Origin: Stentor roeselii
Lineage: Eukaryota; Ciliophora; Heterotrichea; Heterotrichida; Stentoridae
Reading direction: 5' to 3'
Length of the DNA: 57,432 bases
Assembly: GCA_006503475.1 (NCBI GenBank)
Contig: RSEH01000285.1
Span: 1-57,432, forward strand
The position numbers and the translations under genes are program-made. A model generated the notes under the pieces. The model did no database searches, was not told the origin of the DNA, and saw only the letters and a list, made by a program, of their open reading frames with translations. Of this stretch, positions 1 through 10,417 are shown one piece after another (positions within the stretch are counted from its first letter, which is position 1; every line of letters starts with the position of its first letter).

Positions 1-960
1 AAGAATCAGATACATGAGATAGTTCTTGTTGGAGGATCTACCAGAATTCCTAAAGTTCAGCAATTACTTCAAGATTTCTTCAATGGAAAAGAGCTCTGCA
101 AGTCAATAAATCCCGACGAAGCAGTCGCATACGGAGCAGCAGTTCAAGGAGCGATTTTATCAGGAGAAAAGTCATCTCAAATAAACAGCGTATTACTTCT
201 AGACGTTACTCCTCTATCACTCGGTATCGAGACAGCAGGTGGTGTGATGACTGTTTTAATTCCTCGAAACTCAACAATTCCAACCAAGAAGTCTCAAGTT
301 TTCACGACATACGCAGACAACCAGCCAGGAGTTTGCATTCAAGTCTTCGAAGGCGAGCGTCAAATGACAAAAGACTGCAACTTGCTCGGAAAGTTCAACC
401 TTGAAGGCATTCCCCCTGCACCTCGAGGGGTTCCTCAAATTGAAGTTTCTTTCGACATCGACGCGAACGGCATCATGAACGTGACAGCCCAGGACAAAGG
501 AACAGGCAAGTCAAGCAACGTGACGATCACCAATGATAAAGGAAGACTTACAAAGCAGGACATTGAAAGAATGGTCGCTGAAGCTGAGAGATTCAAACAA
601 CAAGATGAAGCTATTAAAAAGAAAGTCGAAGCCAAGAATGGACTGGAAAGTTATGCTTATAACGTCAAAAATACCATTAATGAGGAAAAAATGAAGGAAA
701 AAATTAGCCAAGAAGATAGAAATGTTGTTGAAAGTAAGGTACAGGAAATCACCAGATGGATTGAAAGCAACCCTGATGCTGCTGTTGAACAGTTTGAAGC
801 TAAACAGAAAGAAATGGAAAATGTCATCAATCCTATCATGCAGAAGGTCTATTCAGCTGCTGGAAGTGCAGGATTCCCAGGAGGTACTGCAGGAGGATAC
901 CCTGGAGCTTCAGCAAGCGCTAGTCACTCAAGACCACCTAATGTGGAAGAGGTAGATTAA
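1..960 (+). CDS. HSP70: Cytosolic-type Hsp70 chaperone, C-terminal part (5' end outside the window)
   Basis: Reading frame 1 is open from the first base to a TAA at 958-960, giving the last 319 residues. It begins just before the third Hsp70 signature ([17 protein letters not shown]), continues through [16 protein letters not shown] at the start of the substrate-binding domain, and has the DNQPGV and [19 protein letters not shown] motifs. A helical lid and a Gly-rich tail follow, ending in PNVEEVD. The terminal EEVD is the family's binding site for TPR co-chaperones and marks a nuclear/cytosolic Hsp70. Function from family knowledge: ATP-driven folding of client proteins. No stop or frameshift is visible. 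A decayed near-copy lies downstream at 6371-8305, and the two are almost identical at the DNA level over roughly 7361-7490 versus 1-130. Confidence 0.96.
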   Translation, partial: KNQIHEIVLVGGSTRIPKVQQLLQDFFNGKELCKSINPDEAVAYGAAVQGAILSGEKSSQINSVLLLDVTPLSLGIETAGGVMTVLIPRNSTIPTKKSQVFTTYADNQPGVCIQVFEGERQMTKDCNLLGKFNLEGIPPAPRGVPQIEVSFDIDANGIMNVTAQDKGTGKSSNVTITNDKGRLTKQDIERMVAEAERFKQQDEAIKKKVEAKNGLESYAYNVKNTINEEKMKEKISQEDRNVVESKVQEITRWIESNPDAAVEQFEAKQKEMENVINPIMQKVYSAAGSAGFPGGTAGGYPGASASASHSRPPNVEEVD

Positions 961-3784
961 ATAATGAAATTATTCTTTTAAGTGTTTTTTTATTATATAT
1001 ATTATAAGGTTTCATATAATAGATTTTATGATTCAATCGTTTGAATCAAGCATACCTCAAAAAATGCTTTAAAAATCTTATTGATAATTTTTCTTGCTCT
1101 TCAAAACTATAGAGAAACAGGAAAATAAAACATCATTTTTAGTCCTTCTTATTGAAATTAATAGGTTTGTAAATATAATTATTGAATCAATAGATATGTA
1201 ATATTGATTATGATGAATATTTAGAGTATAAAGGGAATATTGATGGATATTTTATTTAGTCTTTATTGAAAAATATTTATGGAGGGTTAAAGTAGTTTAT
1301 TTAAGGCTTATTTCTCAATTTAGTTTATATAAAGGAAAGTACCTAATATTTCTAATTCTTAATAAAATATTTTTCTTTTTAAATTATTATTAATTAACAT
1401 AGAATGAATGACCTGTTAATTCAAAAATCTATATAGTGTTTTATAATATTTTTAGCATTTCTAATCTTTGATCATCAGATCTGTTTCTATTTATTGAACT
1501 CTTGCTTTTTTTTAGATTTTCATAAGGCTTCAGTTTAACTTTTATATTATCTTCAAGTAGATATTGTTTTATCCTTCAATTAATCTTTTTCTAAAGTATA
1601 TCTTAAAGCAGTTATTCATTCAATCCTTTATTCATCTTTATATTATAAATATCTTTTCATATATTACAAATAGACATGCTGTCTACAATTTATTTACTAA
1701 CAAAAATAATTTCTCTTATATTATGATTGAATGCTATTCAGATATTGATCGAAATTCTTAAGTACCAATTAAGATTCTTTATACAAAACAGTGAAGATAA
1801 CTAATAATTAAAACCTATATTATCCCTTGTTTGGAAAAAATAGTTAGTGATTATGAATGAAATCGATTTATTTGGTTAAGTTAATAAAAAGAAAAGGCTT
1901 TATATTAATCCTTAATATTTTAATAATAGATAGTGATAATGAATCAAGTGGATTAATAATTATAAAGAAATAATCAACACACCATGTCTATTATACGTAA
2001 GAAATGTTGTGATTCTTTCTTGATATATTGTTATTAACTTTAAAATTATCTTTTTAAAATGAATTTAATATTATATAGATTGACTGACGATAATGTTTAA
2101 ATTATCATTATATAAAACGGAATAAATTTTTTTACCAGGTATACAAGATGAATTATATGATTTAATAGATGTTTTAATCGTGATGATAAAAGTTAAAAAC
2201 AGAATAATTCTTCAGGTGATTTATCTGTGGTCCAATTTTAAAAATACATTAGGATTTTTCATTAAAAATGATATTGAAAGACTTGCAAATATTTTTATTC
2301 TTCATCTATGAAAATTAATCTCTCATTCATATCAAACTCAAAAATATGCTTATCTTCAATATGAACATAGGAATCTTCTGAATAAATTCCTTTAATTCTA
2401 ATTACTGAAGATTATTTTTTGAATTATTTTTATTTTAATCACACTGTATCTATATACTTATATTCAACATTTTATTCGAATAGATATTTAATATATACCT
2501 TGACTATTTTTAAAGAATGTCACTGTAAGTATATATTTTTTCATCATCAGGATTTTTATAAATGTTTCAATTCATCATCATTCATATATTTATTAATGTT
2601 TCGGATTACATTTATAAAACAATTCATCATATTTTCATTGAAATAATGACCTCCCATAAAATAAAAATGTTTTTATCAGAGTATATTCTTCGTTGTATTG
2701 CTAGATGCTAAGATTAATAATCTGATATAATATAATAAAAATTAATAATCTATATTATTATGTGTACTTTATGCTTTAGGTATTCTTTGTTGATTCATTT
2801 AATGATGATTTAATGGATATTGTTTTAAAAAATATATCAGGATTATGAATAATTATAATTTAATAATAACTTTGTTGTTTTTTCGTTTATTATAAATGGT
2901 ATTAGGTATTTATGTAATATTCGTTTTTTTTTTAGTTTAAATTTAAAATGTTCCAAAAATATGATAAATGATATAATAAAATTGATATATTTATAAGTTG
3001 ATTTTTATCAGTTTCTTTTTTGTATACATCCTTTGATAATTCTATCCTGTGATGACATTCAATTTACTTTATTTTACTTTTTTATCTCTAATTTTATTTA
3101 AAAAAATTAGAAAAGTCTTTAGAAATTTAGTTGGATATGCCTTATTCTAGTAAAAACAAATATTGAAAGACAAAATGAAAATTTGATTATAAAGTTTTGT
3201 AGACAAAAAATTGTAGACCAATTGTATAATAAGTAGACAGCGAAAATTCAAATTTTGTTATAAAACAAAGTAGATAAAAATTGTTGATAATTATTTAATA
3301 AGATAGAAACATAAAAATTTGATTGTAAATTCATGGAGTTTAAATTATTGGGTGAATTTTTGACTTTATAGAGATCTTGGTTCAAAAAAAATTTGTAGAT
3401 TTATTCTTGATTTAAAAAATTTGTTAGATTAAATGATTATTTGTTCAGAAAAAATGAAAACAGTTTATCAAAAGAATTTCATAAAAGAATTATCAAAAAA
3501 TCTATTGTCTGCATATTTGATCCTTAATAATTAGAATTTCAAAAAATTTTAATTAATATCTATTATTAGAATGTCTATATTCTAAACATTGACTTATAGT
3601 TATAAAATGATATATAATATTCGAAAATGGAATAGGTCGAAATATTTCAAAAGCTTTCAAGGTTAAAAAAAATTAGAGAGGATTATATATCTGGTAATTT
3701 TTTTGGTCAAGGTTCAATAGATATATCAAAACCAGTTGAATACTTTAAATCTAAAACAAAATACATCTCTATTTTTAACCATTC
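961..3784. other. AT-rich intergenic DNA without a convincing gene
   Basis: About 2.8 kb of very AT-rich DNA follows the HSP70 stop. Short open stretches near 1564-1761 and 2419-2646 encode only Phe/Ile/Tyr/Asn-rich peptides typical of random AT-rich sequence, and I found no motif in them. The 11-nt near-palindrome ATTGAATCAAT occurs once near 1181-1191 and is also the core of the five-copy array at 10271-10370. No RNA gene was recognised. Confidence 0.6.
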
Positions 3785-4760
3785 AAAATTTCTTGTGTAT
3801 TTGTTCATTTTAGTGAATCTGGTGAGGATATATTCTAAAATTCTACAAATTTAGGTGTTGATTTGAATATAATCTTCTCGGCTTCATCAAATTTCAAAGG
3901 ATATCTTGTTACTGTTCAAAAAAATTAACCTTGGTATACCAGATGAATTTGTACCCAACGAATTTTTATTCGATTCTCACAAAAAAGTAGAAAATTATAA
4001 AATTAGAAGAGTATATTTGTAAAAATTTTATCGATAAATAAACAGATAGCAATATATCAAATTTCACAAATTCAAGTATTATATTGGAGCAGATATATCA
4101 GTTCTTCAATTTAAAACTTTAAGATACTGAAGATTTTGATAGCTATCAATTAACTACAAATTTTAAATGTAGACAAAATTGTTTTATATCTGGTTACCAT
4201 AAGAAACCTAAAGATATATTATATTCAGTTACTCAAATAAATAATAAAAGAGAAGCAGAGATTCAAGCAAATTATATTTTCTGTTGATATGATAAGAAAA
4301 TATATTCTAATGGTCTAGTCGAAGTTTCATGTTCTACGACTAACGGACTATCGGGTAGTCCAATTATTTCAAATGGAAAGTTATTGGAGTTTCAAGTGGA
4401 TCACCATTACCTGGACAAAGGAAATAATTAATATATTAAAAATGTTTGATCCGCAGACCAACAAGACATATTATGTGAAGTTAAATCTTTACAGCACAAG
4501 ATATATATTATAACCACCCTATTTTCGCATATATTTCAGATTCCACATTCTTACGTTCAATTGCAGTTATGCTTTGTATAAACAAATAAAGAAATTACAA
4601 AATTATCAAAAGCTAAACTATAATCATATTATTTATGATTCGAGTATTTTAGAAAATAGTATAGAAGCTACTATGAATAAATTCTCTCAGTGTTTGAATG
4701 CTGCAATGTATCAAACAGTCATTATTTACTGAAAAAAATTATTTGAGCTCAAGTCAGGAT
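3785..4760 (+). pseudogene. Decayed trypsin-fold (HtrA-like) peptidase relic
   Basis: Several frames carry broken but protein-like pieces in family order. LGVDLNIIFSASSNFKGYLV lies near 3861-3920, followed after a frame change by LGIPDEFVPNEFLFDSHKK. IGADISVLQF near 4083-4112 resembles the catalytic-Asp strand. VEVSCSTTNGLSGSPIISNG near 4318-4377 resembles the catalytic-Ser loop (Ser codon 4351-4353). The Asp and Ser blocks are in different frames, a TGA interrupts the frame just upstream of the Ser block, and a further shift follows the Asn-Gly-Lys. A last open piece (YKQIKKLQNYQKLNYNHIIY and onward, about 4571-4731) may be its C-terminal part. I infer a dead gene. The exact family is uncertain, but the GxSGSP motif in a TTNG context is typical of trypsin-like domains. 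Confidence 0.6.
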
Positions 4761-4817
4761 ATCTATTCGGAGTATGTTATTTGGAGAAATCTATCAAATC
4801 ATCGAAAAATTTGATAG

Positions 4818-4930
4818 GAAAGTAGAAGATGAATCATTAGAAAATAATAGATATGAAAGTAGAAGATGAATCATTAGAAAATTAATAGGTATGAAAGTAG
4901 AAGATAATCATTAGAAAATTAATATATAAT
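4818..4930. repeat. Three-copy tandem repeat, 37-38 bp unit
   Basis: Three direct copies start at 4818, 4855 and 4893. Each begins GAAAGTAGAAGAT, continues through ATCATTAGAAAAT, and has an AT-rich end. Copy 3 has lost a few bases. The array lies just past the protease relic and has no coding frame of its own. Confidence 0.9.
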
Positions 4931-5089
4931 ATTACTAAGTAGGAAAAATAAATAATACCTGATGAAAGTTTCTTATAAAATATACTTGAATTTAGTTATA
5001 AAGGCTAACTCTTATTAAAGGTAGATTCCAATAATATTAACCAATTTAGATAGTAATTTAGATTTAAGGTTATAATTTAAAATCCTTCA

Positions 5090-5765
5090 AACTCATCGAA
5101 AACTTCACAAATGTATACAAATCAACTACTTTTAACTCATCATGGTAAATACTCAGGCCTTTAGAAATCTCCCAGTTGAAAACCTTCAATACACTAAAAA
5201 CCTAACTTGCACCTAATTTGAACTCAGACCACTTCCTGAAATGACTAAAGAATCTACAACTATACTACATCACCACCTGCTCTTTCAATCGGCTCAATAT
5301 GCCTAAGCTGATCCATTTTTCACTGATAAGACAATCTCTGTAAAAGCTTCATAATTCAATCATCCTTAATTCTACTCCTAAATAAAACAATGAGCTTTGG
5401 TTAGTCCATTTTTAAATCTTTCCAAAACCTTCACTTTCCAAGAAAGTAGATTTCGCATATTCCAGTTCAAAAATATTTAAAAGTTGTGTATTCTGAGCCT
5501 GGCTGTACATATAAAACTTTTTCAAGCGGAAAAGTGCTCCAAGACTGGGAATCTGTATCAGTAACCAGGGTGCCATTCTGGCACTTCAGAGATTATGTGC
5601 ATTTGTATGGATTGATGGATTTATTAAAGAGCTGAACACGGATTTCTGTGAATTGAACCATTCTTAGACCTCAAACAAAATTTTAGTATCAGGCACATTG
5701 CATACGTTTTTCATTTTCAATCCATCAAGTCATAAATTCACCTTCAGTTTAATATATGTTTATGT
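5090..5765 (-). pseudogene. Possible remnant of an unidentified minus-strand gene
   Basis: On the minus strand the region is richer in GC and in sensible codons than its surroundings, but stops break it up. Readable pieces include FNKSINPYKCT (about 5630 downward), SLKCQNGTLVTDTDSQSWST, and, nearer 5190-5095, EISKGLSIYHDELKVVDLYT. The order suggests one ancestral protein of 200 residues or more. I do not recognise the family. It could also be a gene with unrecognised introns, but I found no 15-nt GTAA...TAG element that would remove the stops. Confidence 0.35.
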
Positions 5766-6370
5766 GTAAGGAAATATCAATTAGTGGAATTAAGGATTAA
5801 TAAAGAGCTGATATTTTTTATTATTAGAAGAGTTTTTTTGTATCTTAGTTCTTGAGTTTTAAGGACCATGCTATATTATATTTTGTTAAATTTTTTTATT
5901 TTTTGATTGAATTTTAAGAGATTAATGATTATAAGTAATGAAAAATTTACAAGAGTATTAAGATGCTGCTTTTTATGTTATTTTGTATCATTTAAATCAA
6001 TAAGAAATTAACTGAAATAAGATTAGAAAATTGATTATGTATAAACTTTTCTATAGATTATGCTCGAAATCTTGAGAACCGAATAGATTATTCATATAAT
6101 AAGAATTGACTTTTTGAATTCAATAGAGTAGACTAAAAGCTCAAGTATTATTGAAACTAATATTTTCAAATAATAGTATCAAGATTCTGAATTATAAAGA
6201 AATTAAAATCTTGAACATTCTCAATATTGATGAAACAAAAGGCTTTCCAAATAAATTTCTTTAAGATACTTTATTTGCTTCTCTTAGACAAAAAAAAATT
6301 CTTCAAATAGTGATCCTTAGAAAACTCTAATGACACTAAATTCTCGATTTTTCTAACTATTTTATAAAGA
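5766..6370. other. AT-rich upstream region of the second HSP70 copy
   Basis: This is about 600 bp of AT-rich DNA with no coding content. It holds one heat-shock-element-like dyad, GAACATTC, at 6213-6220. Nothing else was identified. Confidence 0.5.
6213..6220. promoter_or_regulatory. Heat-shock-element-like dyad (GAAnnTTC)
   Basis: GAACATTC lies about 150 bp before the ATG at 6371. GAAnnTTC is the core inverted repeat bound by heat-shock factor. There is only one clean dyad, with no clear third unit in phase, so it may be chance in AT-rich DNA. Confidence 0.25.
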
Positions 6371-8305
6371 ATGTCAAATCAAGAAGCGTGATTTGGAATC
6401 GATCTAGGAACAACTTACAGTTGCGTCGGTGTCTGGCAAAACGATAAAGTCGAAATCATAGCAAACGACCAAGGAAATCGAACAACTCCCAGTTACGTAG
6501 CCTTTACCGAGACTGAGCGTCTAATCGGCGATGCAGCAAAGAACCAAGTGGCCCGAAATCCGGAAAACACTATTTTTGATTCGAAAAGACTCATCGGCAG
6601 GAAGTTCGAAGACCCAATAGTCCAGTCAGATATGAAGCTCTGGCCCTTCCGAGTTACTTGTGGAGCTGACAACAGACCTCACATCATCGTTCAGTTCAAA
6701 GGCGACGAGAAAAGGTTTTACGCAGAAGAAATCTCAGCAATGGTCCTGGTTAAAATGAAAGAAACTGCTGAAGCTTACTTAGGAAAAAATGTAAAGTCTG
6801 CAGTTGTGACTGTTCCTGCTTACTTCAACGACTCTCAAAGACAAGCCACTAAAGACGCTGGAGTCATCGCTGGACTTGATGTGAAGAGAATCATTAACGA
6901 GCCAACTGCTGCTGCTATCGCTTATGGACTTGATAAAAAAACTGCTGGAGAAAAAAATGTTCTTATTTTTGACTTGGGTGGAGGTACTTTTGATGTTTCT
7001 TTAGTTACAATTGAAGATGGAGTCTTTGAAGTCAAAGCTACCGCTGGAAATACTCATTTGGGAGGAGAAGACTTTGATAATCGAATGGTTGAGTATTATG
7101 CTGCTGAGTTCAGAAAAAGAAGTGGAGTCGATATCACGGGGAATAATCGAGCGCTAAGGCGACTTCGAACTGCTTGTGAAAGAGCAAAAAGAACTTTATC
7201 TGCTTCTACTCAGGCCAGTATTGAAATTGAAACTCTTGCTGATGGAATGGACTTTTTCAGCTCAATGACTCGAGCAAAGTTTGAAGAATTGAATATAGAT
7301 TATTTCAGAGAATGTTTGAAACCAGTAGAAAAAGTCTTGAACGATTCAAGACTAACAAAAAATCAAATAGATGAGATAGTTCTTGTTGGAGGATCTACCA
7401 GAATTCCTAAAGTTCAGCAATTACTTCAAGATTTCTTCAATGGAAAAGAGCTCTGCAAGTCAATAAATCCCGATGAAGCAGTTGCATATGGAGCAACAGT
7501 TCAAGGAGCGATTTTATCAGGAGAAAATTCATCTCGAATAAACAGCGTACTACTTTTAGATGTGATGCCTCTATCAATCGGGATCTCTGGAGGAGGAGGT
7601 GTAATAACAGTTTTGATTCCTCGAAACTCTACAATCCCAACAAGAAGGTCTCAAATTTTCACGACATACGCAGACAACCAGCCAGGATTTAGCATTCAAG
7701 TCTTCGAAGGTGAGCGTCAGATGGCAAAAGACTGCAACTTGCTCGGAAATTTCAACCTTGAAGGCATTCCCCCTGCACCTCGAGGAGAGCCTCAAATTGA
7801 AGTTTCTTTCGACATCGACGCGAACGGCATCATGAACTTGACAGCCCAGGACAAAAGATCAGGCAAGTCGAGCAAAGTGACGGTCACCAATGATAAAGGA
7901 AGACTTAACAAGCAGGACTTTGAAAGAATAGTCGATGAAGCTGAAAGATTCAAACAACAAGATGAATGGGTTAAGAGGAAAGTCCAAGCCAAGAAGAGAT
8001 TGGAGAGTTATGCTTATAATGTTAATAACAACATTGATGAGGAAAAAATAAGCCTAGAGGACAGAAATAGTATTGAAAGCATGATCATGGAAATCAATAG
8101 ATGGATTGAAAATAACCCTGATGCTGCTGTTGAACAGTTTGAGAGTAAACAGAAAGAAATTGAAAATATGATCAATTTTATCATGAAGAAGATCGATTCA
8201 GTTGCAGGAAGTGAAATTTTTCTAAGTGGAACTGACCGAGGTCATCCTGGAACTTAAGCGAGTGCCAGTCACTAAAGACCACCAAATGTGGAATATGTAA
8301 ACTAA
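6371..8305 (+). pseudogene. Second Hsp70 copy with three in-frame stop codons
   Basis: The frame starts ATG TCA AAT at 6371 and meets TGA at codon 7 (6389-6391), just before [14 protein letters not shown]. It then stays open through all three Hsp70 signatures: [24 protein letters not shown] and [15 protein letters not shown]. It then meets TAA at 8255-8257 and TAA at 8273-8275 before the final TAA at 8303-8305. Both late stops sit where the neighbour at 1-960 has Ser TCA codons. The normally near-invariant GIETAGG is GISGGGG, and the terminal EEVD has become EYVN. The 5' region, including the ATPase fold, is otherwise full length. I infer a recently duplicated copy now losing function. If the TGA ends translation, only a protein restarted at an internal ATG could be made. 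Confidence 0.85.
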
Positions 8306-8479
8306 TTATATTATTCTTTAACAAGTCTTATTCCTATATTCTAATCCAATAATTATCCCATATTCACCAATCTCTAAACTTCTAAAATTCTCTATTAAAA
8401 AAAAATATCCAAAGAAACCTAACCCACAACAAACCCTCGATTATTCTCTAAAACTTCTTTCAAATTTATTATCTATCCC

Positions 8480-9016
8480 CTACTGCATCTTAACATATCC
8501 TCCACTTTTGATATCCTTTTTGTTCCTATAAACAAAGAATGCAGTAATCGCAATAGAAACCGCGACAATGAGAATATCGATAATAACATAATAAACAGCG
8601 AATCCATCTCCACTCTTTTCATAAGTCCCTTGACCCGATTCCCCATTCCCACCAGTCGAAGAGTTCTGACTTGAGTTCGAGTCTTCCGTTCTATTAAGTT
8701 GATCATCACGTCCAGTCCCTTCAGAGGTGCTCACATTTTGAGAACTTCCACTCTGGGTATCATTTCCTTCATTAGATCCAGAGGTACTATTATTCTCTTT
8801 ACTTCCACCCTGTGCAGCGTTTTCTTCAGAGGCAGAAGTGCTGTTCCCTTTATCATCACTCGAAGTTACAGTCTGATTTCCTTGTGATGAATCAGAAATC
8901 GTAGCATTTTGCCCATCCTGCGTGTCTAAAACAATAAAATCACCTCGCAAGTTACTCACTTTCTCAGAACTCACTATCACGCAGCTTAGTACTACCAAAA
9001 ACACTGCAAGTCCCAT
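8480..9016 (-). CDS. Mucin-like single-pass membrane protein
   Basis: The protein is 178 residues with a TAG stop. A signal peptide (MGLAVFLVVLSCVIVSS) is followed by about 110 residues of low-complexity Ser/Asn/Gly/Thr/Glu sequence with many N-glycosylation sequons (NAT, NQT, NST, NVS, NRT, NSS). A membrane helix (about residues 141-162, YYVIIDILIVAVSIAITAFF) and a short basic tail (RNKKDIKSGGYVKMQ) complete it. This is a type I surface glycoprotein layout. The role is unknown; a coat or adhesion function is a guess. Its ATG lies 7 nt after the TGA of the SET gene on the same strand, so any promoter must lie inside that gene, or the two are expressed together. Confidence 0.8.
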   Translation of the reverse strand: MGLAVFLVVLSCVIVSSEKVSNLRGDFIVLDTQDGQNATISDSSQGNQTVTSSDDKGNSTSASEENAAQGGSKENNSTSGSNEGNDTQSGSSQNVSTSEGTGRDDQLNRTEDSNSSQNSSTGGNGESGQGTYEKSGDGFAVYYVIIDILIVAVSIAITAFFVYRNKKDIKSGGYVKMQ

Positions 9017-9023
9017 ATTTACC

Positions 9024-10193
9024 TCAACCTTTATTTAAAATTCGCTTAAAACTGGTCAAAAGTTCAGCCTCCAGTCGAGCCAGGTGATTGTAAAAAGTAG
9101 TCCTTGTTGAAATCCCATATTTCCTGATTTTCTGAGATACTTCATCTTCCGCCTCTATTCTTCTCACTTCTCGAATACCGATCTGGTTGAAATGTTTCAA
9201 GAAAGTTTTGCGATATTGTAAAAGTGCTGAAATTTTTAACTTTTCTTCAGAAATTTCTGAATTTTTCTCGAAATTATCTGAAAACTCTTTTAACAGGTCA
9301 AGATTAACAGAAAAAGCGTAAAGTTGAAAGAATTTGTCTTTAAACTGAAAATCTAGTGAGTCAAAGGCGTAGTTCTCCTGAATAATATCATAATCAAGAA
9401 AGAAGACAAAGGACCTGTGAATCACGTAGTCAAATGTTAACTCATCTCCAGGTTCCAGTCTTTTTTTTGCCAAAAAGCATCTTTTGCCATCCTTATCCAA
9501 TAAAAACTCCTGATTTTTGCTAAAAAAGTCAATAGGTTCAAAATTAACAAGATCTAAATGAGGATGCATGCAATCAACTATCTCATTTTCCCAGCTACAC
9601 CAGAAGTACCTGGACTTTACCTGAAAAGAAGCCCAAGCAAAAGTAGAATAATCAAGCATCTCAGGTTTAACTCTTTCAGAGCCGAAATTTTTGAAAGCTT
9701 TGACGATTTGAGACCATTCTTCCTTTTCATTCAGGACTTCTTCTTCCATATCTTCAGGCCTTGCAAGACTCACTTGCCGGAGAAGTGATTTTTGCTTGTC
9801 TGTCCAGAGGCCGTAGTGGTGGGTGTAGGTTGAGAGTGAAGAGATGTATTGAGAAACAGGATTTTCAGGGGATCCTAAGAATCTTTCGTAGATTAATCTC
9901 GCTTTTAAAGCTGTCAGGTTCGTGAATGAAGAGACTGCTGGAGAGAACTCGTAAGGAGCTGAGGGAAGAAGACGGTCAGATATGTTCACGCAGAGGACTG
10001 GCTCACCTGCGTTGAAGCTTTTTGTTACTAAGACGCCGTAACCTTTGTGTTTCATTTGCTTCACTTCGAGGTGCTGAGAAGACAGTTTGGAGTGGAATGA
10101 CTCGTACTGAGAAACTGTGAAGCCATTTGGGATTGAAGAGGAAACCTCAAGTACAAGGCTCAAAACAAAGAAAACACTGAGGGCACCCTTCAT
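9024..10193 (-). CDS. SET-domain protein (SETD3/Rubisco-LSMT type) with a signal peptide
   Basis: The protein has 389 residues. The N-terminus MKGALSVFFVLSLVLEVSSS looks like a cleavable signal peptide. A split SET domain follows: HKGYGVLVTKSFNAGEPVL at its start, a helical insert, then DCMHPHLDLVNFEP where the family usually has D-MxNH, then LEPGDELTFDYV. FFLDYDIIQENYAFDSLDFQF matches the family's LNYGF...NPYD region. A helical C-terminal region resembling the Rubisco-LSMT substrate-binding domain ends it. Members of this family methylate Lys or His with S-adenosylmethionine. The signal peptide implies activity in the secretory pathway, unusual for a SET enzyme. The altered NH motif leaves activity open. 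It is divergent to the WD40-channel gene at 10418, with a repeat array between them. Confidence 0.85.
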   Translation of the reverse strand: MKGALSVFFVLSLVLEVSSSIPNGFTVSQYESFHSKLSSQHLEVKQMKHKGYGVLVTKSFNAGEPVLCVNISDRLLPSAPYEFSPAVSSFTNLTALKARLIYERFLGSPENPVSQYISSLSTYTHHYGLWTDKQKSLLRQVSLARPEDMEEEVLNEKEEWSQIVKAFKNFGSERVKPEMLDYSTFAWASFQVKSRYFWCSWENEIVDCMHPHLDLVNFEPIDFFSKNQEFLLDKDGKRCFLAKKRLEPGDELTFDYVIHRSFVFFLDYDIIQENYAFDSLDFQFKDKFFQLYAFSVNLDLLKEFSDNFEKNSEISEEKLKISALLQYRKTFLKHFNQIGIREVRRIEAEDEVSQKIRKYGISTRTTFYNHLARLEAELLTSFKRILNKG

Positions 10194-10270
10194 TTTATTA
10201 ACTATTCAACAACCATTTAGAATAGTGTGAATTGTATTATCATATGAGAGATTTATCGTGATTTCATTTT

Positions 10271-10370
10271 TTTCTATTGAATCAATCATTTTTCTATTGA
10301 ATCAATCATTTTTCTATTGAATCAATCATTTTTCTATTGAATCAATCATTTTTCTATTGAATCAATCATT
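10271..10370. repeat. Five perfect 20-bp direct repeats in a divergent promoter
   Basis: The unit tttctattgaatcaatcatt is repeated five times without interruption. Each unit contains ATTGAATCAAT, palindromic apart from its central base and reminiscent of bZIP sites (TGAnTCA). The array lies between the SET gene (ATG at 10193, minus) and the WD40-channel gene (ATG at 10418, plus), ending 47 bp before the latter. A 20-bp period places every site on nearly the same DNA face. The regulatory role is inferred. Confidence 0.9.
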
Positions 10371-10417
10371 TTTATATCGAAAGTTTGCTTTCATCAGAAT
10401 AAACAGTTTGAATAATA

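Noticed and set aside
1564-2646. Short open frames in the AT-rich region after HSP70
   Set aside because: They encode only Phe/Ile/Tyr/Asn-rich peptides without motifs, as expected by chance.
9001-9030. Readthrough or splicing fusing the SET and mucin-like genes
   Set aside because: No 15-16 nt GT...AG element removes the TGA in frame, and the downstream ATG begins its own good signal peptide.
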